Below are positions 1 through 6,297 of a DNA stretch of 6,590 nucleotides, one piece after another (the first letter of the stretch is position 1; each line of letters begins with the position of its first letter). Under the pieces are notes generated by a model that worked only from the letters and a program-made list of their open reading frames with translations, was not told the origin of the DNA and made no database searches. The stretch covers positions 1-6,590 of the forward strand of contig JABWAJ010000322.1 in assembly GCA_013361075.1 (NCBI GenBank), in the 5' to 3' direction. The DNA comes from Saprospiraceae bacterium (GTDB lineage Bacteria; Bacteroidota; Bacteroidia; Chitinophagales; Saprospiraceae). The position numbers and the translations under genes were made by a program.

Positions 1-908
1 ACGTGCTCGTGTGCACTAACATTATCGAAACAGGGCTCGATATTGCCAATGCCAACACCATCATCATCAACAATGCGCACCAGTTTGGGATGAGCGATTT
101 GCACCAGTTGCGCGGCCGGGTGGGTCGTTCCAATAAAAAAGCATTTTGCTACCTGTTCAGTCCGCCGCTTTCTACGCTTACTTCCGACGCCCGCAAACGG
201 CTGCATACGCTGGAAGAATTTTCCGAGTTGGGCAGCGGTTTTTCCATTGCAATGCGGGATATGGACATCCGGGGAGCGGGCAACCTGCTGGGGGCAGAGC
301 AAAGCGGGTTTATTTCAGAAATCGGATTTGAAACCTTCCAGCGCATTTTGGATGAAGCCATTCAGGAGTTGAAGGAAAACGAATTCCGGGATCTTTTCAA
401 AGAAGACCTGGAAAAGGACCGAAAATTTGTGCGGGATGTGCAAATCGAAACCGACGCCGAAATGTTGTTGCCCGATGCCTATGTCGAAAGTACCCAGGAA
501 CGCCTGAGTCTGTACACCGAGCTTGACGCCATCGAAAATGAGGAAGGCATCGCTAAATTTGAAGAAAAACTGACTGACCGCTTTGGCCGCCTGCCCAAAG
601 AGGCCAAAGAATTGTTTGAAGGCCTGCGGCTGCGCTGGGTTTGCAAAAGCCTGGGTTTTGAACGCGTTGTTTTAAAAAATAATAAATTGCGGTGTTATTT
701 TGTGGAAAACCCACAATCGCCTTATTACGAGAGCGCCATGTTTCAGCACATCCTCAGCTATGTTGCTGAAAAAGGTAAAACCCAGGGATTGAGTTTGAAG
801 CAATCCAACCGAAGCCTCATTCTGGTTCGCGATGAGGTAAAAGGATTACGAGCGGCCACACATTTACTGAAACAGATCGAACAAACTTCGCCGGTTGTTG
901 CGCTTTAG
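1..908 (+). CDS. mfd: Transcription-repair coupling factor Mfd, C-terminal part (5' end outside the window)
   Basis: Mfd is the ATP-driven DNA translocase that removes RNA polymerase stalled at lesions and recruits UvrA for nucleotide excision repair. Only the last 301 or so codons are present; the reading frame is already open at the left edge, so the GTG at position 3 is an internal Val codon, not a start. Visible, numbered from that codon: helicase motif V (TNIIETGLDI, 5-14), motif VI (QLRGRVGR, 35-42, with the arginine finger), then the translocation (TRG) region shared with RecG (RDMDIRGAGNLLG, 85-97). From about 130 to the stop lies the C-terminal regulatory domain that in E. coli Mfd masks the UvrA-binding surface; it holds the typical DAYVESTQERLSLY stretch (158-171). 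No frameshift or missing motif is seen in this part. The next gene is 351 bases away, so mfd probably ends its transcription unit here. Confidence in the family is very high. Confidence 0.96.
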   Translation, partial: VLVCTNIIETGLDIANANTIIINNAHQFGMSDLHQLRGRVGRSNKKAFCYLFSPPLSTLTSDARKRLHTLEEFSELGSGFSIAMRDMDIRGAGNLLGAEQSGFISEIGFETFQRILDEAIQELKENEFRDLFKEDLEKDRKFVRDVQIETDAEMLLPDAYVESTQERLSLYTELDAIENEEGIAKFEEKLTDRFGRLPKEAKELFEGLRLRWVCKSLGFERVVLKNNKLRCYFVENPQSPYYESAMFQHILSYVAEKGKTQGLSLKQSNRSLILVRDEVKGLRAATHLLKQIEQTSPVVAL

Positions 909-970
909 CGCGGGACCTTGCACAAAAATCCCCCCTCTTTTGCCTTTCACAAGGCCAGATTGCGTTTGCA

Positions 971-998
971 GGCTGCAAAATTTATCCTTTTTGCAGCT
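971..998 (+). terminator. Perfect hairpin after mfd, candidate terminator
   Basis: GCTGCAAAA at 972-980 is the exact reverse complement of TTTTGCAGC at 989-997, giving a 9-bp stem with an 8-base loop; a G-T pair at 971/998 extends it. It starts 62 bases after the mfd stop and is followed by TTTCTGC, only a short T run. A smaller 5-bp hairpin (GCCTT/AAGGC, 942-955) lies just before it. Its place fits an mfd terminator, but the weak T tract and A-T-rich upper stem leave this uncertain; it could equally be a 3'-end stabilising structure. Confidence 0.45.
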
Positions 999-1005
999 TT
1001 CTGCA

Positions 1006-1013
1006 TAACTTTG
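1006..1013 (+). promoter_or_regulatory. Stray -7-like box (TAACTTTG) in the mfd downstream gap
   Basis: The octamer matches the Bacteroidota -7 form TAnnTTTG exactly. No -33 TTG lies at the usual distance: the nearest upstream TTTTG ends at 993, leaving only 12 bases, and it sits inside the hairpin at 971-998. The following gene starts about 250 bases further on and has a better promoter. The same octamer also occurs by chance inside the next coding region (1433-1440), so this call is weak. Confidence 0.2.
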
Positions 1014-1198
1014 ACGATTTGACGAAAAAAATTGGCGAACACATTGCCTGAAAAGTTCATAGATTAGCTTTCTGAATGGTAACCGCCCGAATTGGCTACA
1101 TTGGCTGGAGGAAATCACCCTTTCGCTGAAAAGCAAATCCGCAGGCCCGGTAAATCAGTCGGAATGCCGACGCAGACGGATTTAATGACCGCAAAATC

Positions 1199-1229
1199 AT
1201 TGGATTGTCCTGCATCGGACGTAAGTTTG
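1199..1229 (+). promoter_or_regulatory. Bacteroidota-type promoter of the T9SS cargo gene
   Basis: ATTG at 1199-1202 supplies the -33 TTG, and TAAGTTTG at 1222-1229 is an exact match to the -7 form TAnnTTTG; 19 bases separate the TTG from the -7 box, which is the usual spacing for the phylum's primary sigma factor. Transcription would start around 1235, giving a leader of about 25 bases before the ATG at 1260. This supports that ATG and argues against the TTG at 1092, which lies upstream of the promoter. Assigned by pattern only. Confidence 0.6.
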
Positions 1230-1259
1230 CTTTTAGTGAAAATATCAAAACTATCGCTT

Positions 1260-4103
1260 ATGAAGTGGCATTTTACACTTGGTCTTTTTTTATTGATGTT
1301 AACGTCCTTCAGTGCGCAGGGGCAGCTTTCCTGCCAATACCGGCTGGATTTGTTCGACAGTTTCGGCGACGGCTGGAATGGCTCTACGCTGACAATTAAT
1401 ATAAACGGTACCAATACTGTTTATACCCTCAATAACTTTGACGACGACGGTATCTTCCGGTCTTTTCCCATTACCATAACAAGCGGTGATGTCGTTTCTT
1501 TTACCTATAGCCCGGGGGTGTTTGAAAATGAGGTAACTTATTTCTTTTACGATGCCGACAACATTCTGTTGTTCAACGACGGGCCGAACCCTTCCATCGG
1601 AGAAGTTTTTAATGCCACATTGACTTGCCCCTCCTGCCCGGCTGTACCACCTTCCAGTGTATCGGTTGACGATGTCCGTGCATTCCGGGCTGACATCAGC
1701 TGGTTGTTTTCTGACCCTGATGGCGTTTATGTGATCGAATACGATACCACCGGTTTTTCGCCGGGTACGGGCGCTACGACCATGGTCAACGACAATGAAG
1801 TTCGTTTGAACGGCCTTCAGGAGCATACGGCTTATGATTTTTACATAACTGTATTGTGCGCAAACGGAGATACCAGTACGACAATCGGGCCATTCAGTTT
1901 CATGACATTCTGGGCCAACGACACGGGGGTTTCTGACATTTCGGCCCCGCAAACGGCCTGCGGACTGGGTTTTGAGCAACTTACGGTTACCCTTCGGAAT
2001 TACGGAGGATCGGCTCAGTCGCTCATTCCTTTTCAATTCAGCATCAACGGCGATTTAATTCCGGTTGGGCAGCCTTTGGATGGGTTTTTTACAGGCGTAC
2101 TTGGCAAAGACAGCATCTATACCATAGAATTTGATACGCCTTACGATTTTTCAGAACCAGGGGAATACGAAATTTTATCCTGGACGGAGCTTTCCGGCGA
2201 TTCCGACAACAGCAACGATACAACCCGGATTCTGGTGACCAGTGTGCCGATCATTTCGGAATTCCCACACTACAACAACTACGAAGATGGGAAAGGCGGA
2301 TGGCGTGTGGGTCAGGAAAGTGTCAATTCCACCTGGGACTTTGGCACGCCTGCAAGTGCAGATCTTCCTGCTGCAGCCAGTGGCCTGAATGCATGGGTGA
2401 CGAATCTTACGGGGGATCACAACGACAGCGAGTTGTCTTATCTCGTCTCTCCCTGCTATGATTTTTCGAACATGACGGAAGATCCAAGGTTGTCGTTTTC
2501 CTTGTTTTTTGATTCGGAAGCCTGTTGTGACGAAGGCTGGGTCGAGTTGCGGCTGCATCCGGATTCTGCATGGACCAAAGTGGGAACCAGCGGCACCGGC
2601 CTGAACTGGTACAACGACGCGGGTAACCAGTGGTGGGACGGTACAGGCGGATTTACCGGCTGGGTCACGGCCTATAACACGTTGACTGGTGTTGCCGGGT
2701 TTTCAAATGTGAATATCCGTTTCGTGTTCTCGACAGATTTTTCAGTCGTGAACAAAGGGATGGCTGTGGACAACATCTTTATTTCTGCCCCTCTCGCAAA
2801 TGACCTTGGCGCAGTAACGGCCAATCATACGGCAACCGCCATTTGCGGCGATGCACAGGATCAGGTCAGCATTACAGTAAATAATTTCGGAACGGCTACC
2901 CAGTCTGGGTTCGATGTTTCCTATCAGGTTAATGGCGGCCCTGTGGTCACAGAAACCGTGGCGGCCAGCCTTGCTGCAAACCAACAGCTCACGTATACTT
3001 TCACGGTACCTTTCAACTCCGCGGGCCCGGATAACGTATATGAAATTGTGGTTTGGACTTCATTCCCTGACGATTTTGCACTAAACGATACGACGTCTTT
3101 TGTTTTTTCCACTTCTGCACAATTGCCTTTGGTGGAAGACTTTGAAACCGGAGCCATCCCTGTTGGCTGGACAACTGATGAATTCTTTTCGGTATATGCT
3201 CCGTTCTCACACAACAACCCGACCTTTAACGTTGCAGATAACCTCTATGCCGGGGATCCGAGCTATGTATTAACGTCAACGGTTTACGGTCCTGTAGAAA
3301 CGGGAGACAGCCTGTTGTTTGATTACCGCCTTACCCTTTGGTTTGCAGGCACTCAACCTTTCTTCCCGGGTGCAGGCGATAAAATTGAAGTATTCATTTC
3401 TACAGATTGTGGAGCGAACTACTCTCTTTTGCATGCCATTGACGCTTCTACGCATATTCCGTCTGCTGAATTTTTTACGGTTCGACTCAGCTTAGACGCT
3501 TATGCCGGAGAAACCATTCGTCTGCGGTTTAATGGAACCTGGGGAACCGGCGATTACTGGTTTGATTTGGATAACATCAACCTGAAGCGTTGCCCTGCTT
3601 CTTTGGGCCTCACTGCTAATGTGACAGGCGCAACGAGTGAAGCTGCTGCCGACGGGCGGATCACCATCACGGCAACTTCCGGCCTCGCTCCGTACACCTA
3701 TTTGTGGGAAAGCGATGGCAATAGCGGTGACAATCTCGAAAACCTGGCTATCGGCGATTATTCGATCACAGTGACGGACAAAGCCGGATGCAGCGACGTA
3801 ATCGAAGCAACGGTTGACATTGCAGTAGCTACCAGTGAACCCAATAGCCTGATCAGCGACCTTCGCCTGGCACCAAACCCGACTTCCGGCGACGCCTTGC
3901 TGCACGTTGTCTTCCGCGAAACGACTGACGCCCGCATCACGCTGCTCAATAACGTAGGCCAGGTGTTGTTTGAAACGCGCGATCAAAACGTACGCGAAGG
4001 CAATTATCGCCTTGATCTGAGCAATCTGGATGGTGGCTTGTACCTTGTTCGCATTGTAGCCGGAGGTAAAGTGCACACAGAAAAACTGGTGAAAATGCAT
4101 TAA
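1260..4103 (+). CDS. Large modular secreted protein with T9SS type A C-terminal sorting domain
   Basis: A 947-residue protein probably exported by Sec, then moved across the outer membrane by the type IX system and released or anchored at the surface. Residues 1-21 form a signal peptide (Lys2, hydrophobic core 5-17, likely cut after AQG, 19-21). Then: a domain at about 25-123 with the motif DSFGDGWNG (33-41); a fibronectin type III-like domain (about 127-216); CARDB-like domain (219-328); jelly-roll/MAM-like domain (334-509); a second CARDB-like (513-618) and jelly-roll (621-778) pair; a SprB-like repeat (785-853, with PYTYLW and ITVTDKAGC); and the sorting domain (864-947, with APNPTSG at 871-877 and GGLYLVRI at 925-932). 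No catalytic motif is seen, so binding or adhesion is more likely than enzyme activity. There are 12 cysteines. The frame stays open upstream to a TTG at 1092, but the signal peptide and the promoter at 1199-1229 favour the ATG at 1260. Domain borders are approximate; specific role unknown. Confidence 0.93.
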   Translation: MKWHFTLGLFLLMLTSFSAQGQLSCQYRLDLFDSFGDGWNGSTLTININGTNTVYTLNNFDDDGIFRSFPITITSGDVVSFTYSPGVFENEVTYFFYDADNILLFNDGPNPSIGEVFNATLTCPSCPAVPPSSVSVDDVRAFRADISWLFSDPDGVYVIEYDTTGFSPGTGATTMVNDNEVRLNGLQEHTAYDFYITVLCANGDTSTTIGPFSFMTFWANDTGVSDISAPQTACGLGFEQLTVTLRNYGGSAQSLIPFQFSINGDLIPVGQPLDGFFTGVLGKDSIYTIEFDTPYDFSEPGEYEILSWTELSGDSDNSNDTTRILVTSVPIISEFPHYNNYEDGKGGWRVGQESVNSTWDFGTPASADLPAAASGLNAWVTNLTGDHNDSELSYLVSPCYDFSNMTEDPRLSFSLFFDSEACCDEGWVELRLHPDSAWTKVGTSGTGLNWYNDAGNQWWDGTGGFTGWVTAYNTLTGVAGFSNVNIRFVFSTDFSVVNKGMAVDNIFISAPLANDLGAVTANHTATAICGDAQDQVSITVNNFGTATQSGFDVSYQVNGGPVVTETVAASLAANQQLTYTFTVPFNSAGPDNVYEIVVWTSFPDDFALNDTTSFVFSTSAQLPLVEDFETGAIPVGWTTDEFFSVYAPFSHNNPTFNVADNLYAGDPSYVLTSTVYGPVETGDSLLFDYRLTLWFAGTQPFFPGAGDKIEVFISTDCGANYSLLHAIDASTHIPSAEFFTVRLSLDAYAGETIRLRFNGTWGTGDYWFDLDNINLKRCPASLGLTANVTGATSEAAADGRITITATSGLAPYTYLWESDGNSGDNLENLAIGDYSITVTDKAGCSDVIEATVDIAVATSEPNSLISDLRLAPNPTSGDALLHVVFRETTDARITLLNNVGQVLFETRDQNVREGNYRLDLSNLDGGLYLVRIVAGGKVHTEKLVKMH
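1914..2789 (+). repeat. First copy of an internal protein module (CARDB-like plus jelly-roll)
   Basis: Codes for residues 219-510 of the T9SS cargo protein. The module opens with ANDTGVSDI, has a cysteine 15 residues in (C234), a beta-rich part with LTVTLRNYG, ends its first half with NSNDTTRILV, then passes to a jelly-roll segment opening with FPHYNNYEDGKGGW and closing with AVDNIFIS. The same order of landmarks recurs in the second copy. Similarity is at protein level only; the DNA has diverged, so the duplication is old. Confidence 0.6.
2796..3596 (+). repeat. Second copy of the internal protein module
   Basis: Codes for residues 513-779. It opens with ANDLGAVTA, has a cysteine at C529 in the matching place, VSITVNNFG, then ALNDTTSFVF, then a jelly-roll segment opening with LPLVEDFETGAIPVGW and closing with DLDNINLKRCP. 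Compared with the first copy the jelly-roll part is about 20 residues shorter and lacks the paired cysteines C422 and C423. Borders are estimated by eye. Confidence 0.6.
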
Positions 4104-4127
4104 TGCCTTGTTCAAAAATACATTTTC

Positions 4128-4158
4128 GGGGGCATTCCGGTTACCGGGATGCCCCTTT
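4128..4158 (+). terminator. Strong hairpin terminator after the T9SS cargo gene
   Basis: GGGGCATTCCGG (4129-4140) pairs with CCGGGATGCCCC (4144-4155) over 12 bp with one G-T wobble and a three-base TTA loop; a further G-T pair extends the base. It begins 24 bases after the stop codon at 4101-4103 and is followed by TTTGCATT, so the T run is short, though an A-rich stretch lies upstream. It probably separates this gene from bshA. Confidence 0.8.
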
Positions 4159-4236
4159 GCATTAAACCATTTTGATAAATAAGTGTATCCTTCAAAGTAA
4201 CAGCACTATTCACCTAATTACCACGTCAGCAGGATC

Positions 4237-5382
4237 ATGAAAATAGGGATTGTTTGTTATCCAACCTATGGAGGTAGCGGGGTCGTAGCTACAGAATTAG
4301 GTTTGGGTTTGGCCAAAAAAGGCCACGAAATACACTTCATTACTTATCGGCGGCCGGCGCGTCTGGCAATTTTCCATGCCAATATTTTTTATCACGAAGT
4401 CACGGCCGAAGATTATCCGTTGTTTGAGTATCCGCCTTATGATACAGCGCTGACGAGCAAACTGGTAGATGTTGTCAAGTTTGAAAACCTGGACATTCTT
4501 CACGTGCATTACGCCATTCCGCATGCTGCGGTAGCCTATATGGCGAAAAAGATTTTGCTTACAGAAGGTCGTTACATCCCGGTGGTAACTACTTTGCATG
4601 GTACCGACATCACACTGGTGGGCAGCAACAATGCTTTTTCGCCGGTAGTCGCTTTTTCAATCAATAAATCGGACGGCGTCACTGCGGTATCAGAGAGTTT
4701 GCGCAAGCAAACAATGGATTTGTTTGCCATTCAAAAAGACATCCGGGTCATTTACAATTTTATTGATTTTGATCGTTTTAAAAAAATTGACAAAGACCAT
4801 TTTAAAAAAGCCATCGCGCCGAATGGAGAACGCATCCTCACCCATACGTCCAACTTCCGCAAAGTGAAGCGCATAGAGGATGTAATTCTGGTATTTAAAA
4901 AGGTTTATGAAAAAATCCCTTCCAAGTTGCTGCTAATCGGCGATGGTCCGGAACGGCACAGCATGGAAGAGCTTTGCCGCAAACTCGAACTGAGCCATGA
5001 GGTGCGCTTTTTGGGCAAACAGGATGCCATAGAAGAATTGTTGGCGGTTTCTGACCTCTTCATTATGGCTTCTGAAAGTGAAAGCTTTGGCCTGGCAGCA
5101 CTGGAGGCAATGGCTTGCGAAGTGCCGGTCATTTCTACCAACGTAGGGGGCTTACCGGAAGTAAACATTCACGGACAAACCGGATTTTTAAGTGAGGTGG
5201 GTGATATCGAACAAATGGCACACCATGCCATAACAATCCTCAGCGACGAAGAAGCCCTGCAACAGTTTAGAAAAAATGCACTGGCACAAGCCCGTCGCTT
5301 TGACATAGACAAGATCCTGCCACAATACGAAGCTTATTACGAAGAAGTACTTAAGGCCAGTAAGCTGGGCGTAATTGCCTGA
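4237..5382 (+). CDS. bshA: N-acetyl-alpha-D-glucosaminyl L-malate synthase BshA (bacillithiol synthesis)
   Basis: BshA is a GT4-family, GT-B-fold retaining glycosyltransferase that joins GlcNAc from UDP-GlcNAc to L-malate, the first step in making the thiol bacillithiol; BshB then deacetylates and BshC adds cysteine. The 381 residues match the family's usual length. The N-terminus MKIGIVCYPTYGGSGVVATE (1-20) is a hallmark of BshA, with the glycine loop at 12-15. Further marks are HVHYAIPHA (89-97), TTLHGTDITLVG (118-129), VTAVSESLR (148-156), IYNFIDFDRF (172-181), LLLIGDGPER (231-240) and the nucleotide-sugar EX7E motif, E282 to E290 in ESFGLAALE. It is a soluble cytoplasmic protein; no signal peptide or membrane segment. 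Neither bshB nor bshC is beside it. The ATG has AGGA only two bases upstream, a poor Shine-Dalgarno site. A TTTG at 4171-4174 could be a -33 element, but no good -7 box follows. Another GT4 enzyme is unlikely. Confidence 0.93.
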   Translation: MKIGIVCYPTYGGSGVVATELGLGLAKKGHEIHFITYRRPARLAIFHANIFYHEVTAEDYPLFEYPPYDTALTSKLVDVVKFENLDILHVHYAIPHAAVAYMAKKILLTEGRYIPVVTTLHGTDITLVGSNNAFSPVVAFSINKSDGVTAVSESLRKQTMDLFAIQKDIRVIYNFIDFDRFKKIDKDHFKKAIAPNGERILTHTSNFRKVKRIEDVILVFKKVYEKIPSKLLLIGDGPERHSMEELCRKLELSHEVRFLGKQDAIEELLAVSDLFIMASESESFGLAALEAMACEVPVISTNVGGLPEVNIHGQTGFLSEVGDIEQMAHHAITILSDEEALQQFRKNALAQARRFDIDKILPQYEAYYEEVLKASKLGVIA

Positions 5383-5498
5383 TTGTTGAAAAACACCAAA
5401 GACTTTTACCCGATACGCACATTAGCAGACACGCTTTCAGGGCCACCTAAAAGTTATTTGTTCTACCCGGTTACAAGACATGTTGTGAAAAAACGATG

Positions 5499-5506
5499 TA
5501 TCTATG
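5499..5506 (+). promoter_or_regulatory. Possible -7 box of the rhomboid gene (TATCTATG)
   Basis: One mismatch from TAnnTTTG, placed 30 bases before the ATG at 5537, the same distance as the box before the T9SS cargo gene. No TTG lies 17-23 bases upstream (the nearest, 5483-5485, leaves only 13), so this is a weak call. The rest of the gap 5383-5536 shows no clear terminator for bshA, and read-through from bshA is possible. Confidence 0.25.
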
Positions 5507-5536
5507 TGGTGAAAACATACATAAATCGCAACGTTG

Positions 5537-6229
5537 ATGATATTTCCTTATGGCGATGACCAGGTTAAAGGCGGGCACTTCCCCTTGTTCAGTTACGCAT
5601 TCATTGCAGTGAATCTGGCTGTATTTTTATTTGAAGCTACTTTGCCATTGCCGCTTCGGGAAGAATTTTTGATGAAATATGCGGCCATTCCAAGTCATAT
5701 TTTGCGTGGCGAGGATCTCCATACCCTGTTTACAAGCATGTTTCTCCACGGTGGCTGGATGCACCTGATTGGCAACATGCTCTTTCTGTGGGTTTTTGGG
5801 GATAACATTGAAGCCCTCATTGGCAACTTCCGTTTTCTGATCTTTTATTTGCTGGGAGGGTTGCTGGCGCATGCAGCCCATATTTATTTCAATGCAACCA
5901 GTACGATCCCTACAGTAGGAGCCAGTGGCGCTATTTCAGCTGTCATGGGCGCTTATTTGCTGCTTTTTCCAAGATCCCGGATCCGGGTTTTGTTTTTCAT
6001 TTTTCCGTTTGGCATTCCGGCGTTTTTATTCCTTTTTGTCTGGATATTTCAGCAGCTACTCAACGGAAAGGCTTCTCTTCATGTTGCCACAGCTGAATCA
6101 AGCGGGGTTGCCTGGTGGGCCCACATCGGAGGATTTGCTTTTGGGGTGTTGGCGGGCATCTGGTTTCGGCTCACGGTGAGGAGGCCTTCCCCTCCTGAGG
6201 CTACTTATTACCGGCGCCCTTACAGATGA
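5537..6229 (+). CDS. Rhomboid family intramembrane serine protease
   Basis: A 230-residue inner-membrane protease that cuts substrate proteins within or near their transmembrane helices. Six hydrophobic segments are seen at about 16-35, 64-90 (in part), 98-117, 127-145, 151-174 and 193-212. The catalytic pair is present: Ser130 in GASG (128-131) and His196 in AHIGG. HGGWMHLIGN (71-80) gives His76 and Asn80 in the HxxxN spacing of the oxyanion-side residues H150 and N154 of E. coli GlpG, so it should be active. The C-terminal tail (211-230) is rich in Arg, Pro and Tyr and would be cytoplasmic or periplasmic depending on topology. The start is taken as the ATG; a TTG directly before it would add one residue, and neither has a Shine-Dalgarno site. 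Substrate is unknown. It lacks any PEP-CTERM or GlyGly-CTERM context that would mark an exosortase or rhombosortase role. It follows bshA by 154 bases and precedes pheS by 68. Confidence 0.93.
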   Translation: MIFPYGDDQVKGGHFPLFSYAFIAVNLAVFLFEATLPLPLREEFLMKYAAIPSHILRGEDLHTLFTSMFLHGGWMHLIGNMLFLWVFGDNIEALIGNFRFLIFYLLGGLLAHAAHIYFNATSTIPTVGASGAISAVMGAYLLLFPRSRIRVLFFIFPFGIPAFLFLFVWIFQQLLNGKASLHVATAESSGVAWWAHIGGFAFGVLAGIWFRLTVRRPSPPEATYYRRPYR

Positions 6230-6230
6230 G

Positions 6231-6260
6231 TTTCGGGTTTTCCCAAAATCATTACCTTTG
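6231..6260 (+). promoter_or_regulatory. Bacteroidota-type promoter of pheS
   Basis: TACCTTTG at 6253-6260 matches the -7 form TAnnTTTG exactly and is followed by CA, as often seen in the phylum. A TTTC at 6231-6234 can serve as a degenerate -33 element with an 18-base spacer. Transcription would start near 6266, leaving a leader of about 32 bases, too short for a T-box or a peptide attenuator of the kind that controls pheST in other phyla. The promoter begins right after the rhomboid stop codon. Confidence 0.55.
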
Positions 6261-6297
6261 CACCCTGTTATCCAAAAAGATCTCAATCGCATTGTAT

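Larger units (their letters stand above)
909..1259. other. Non-coding gap between mfd and the T9SS cargo gene
   Basis: This 351-base stretch holds two hairpins near mfd (942-955 and 971-998), a -7-like box (1006-1013) and the promoter at 1199-1229. Between 1014 and 1198 I see no convincing gene: an ATG at 1076 opens only 17 codons to a TGA at 1127-1129, and the frame of the downstream gene is open from 1092 but lies before its promoter. A short direct repeat, TTGGCTACATTGGCTGG (1092-1108), is noted. No tRNA-like fold was recognised. Confidence 0.6.

Noticed and set aside
1076..1129. A 17-codon small frame beginning with ATG in the mfd downstream gap
   Set aside because: Too short to judge, no ribosome binding site, no promoter at the right distance and no recognisable peptide type.
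1005..1444. The 13-base string ATAACTTTGACGA occurs at 1005-1017 and again at 1432-1444
   Set aside because: The second copy lies inside coding sequence and encodes an ordinary part of the N-terminal domain; flanks differ. It is best explained by chance.
1299..2036. A 245-codon open frame on the minus strand inside the T9SS cargo gene
   Set aside because: It lies fully opposite a well-supported gene, its translation is rich in Arg and Val with no recognisable domain, and no promoter or start signal was seen. It is a shadow of the plus-strand gene.
3492..4115. A 207-codon minus-strand open frame over the SprB-like and sorting domains
   Set aside because: Same reasoning: it mirrors a coding region with conserved domains, and the translation shows no family motif.
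4298..4305. Exact TAnnTTTG match (TAGGTTTG) within bshA
   Set aside because: It is inside the coding region with no gene start downstream. It shows that single -7 matches arise by chance, so isolated boxes were given low weight.
5537..6229. Idea that the rhomboid is a rhombosortase processing the neighbouring secreted protein
   Set aside because: The secreted protein ends in a T9SS type A sorting domain, which is handled by PorU, not in a GlyGly-CTERM tail, and bshA separates the two genes.
6266..6297. T-box or attenuator control of pheS
   Set aside because: The leader from the predicted promoter to the ATG is only about 32 bases and has no Phe-rich leader peptide or terminator hairpin.
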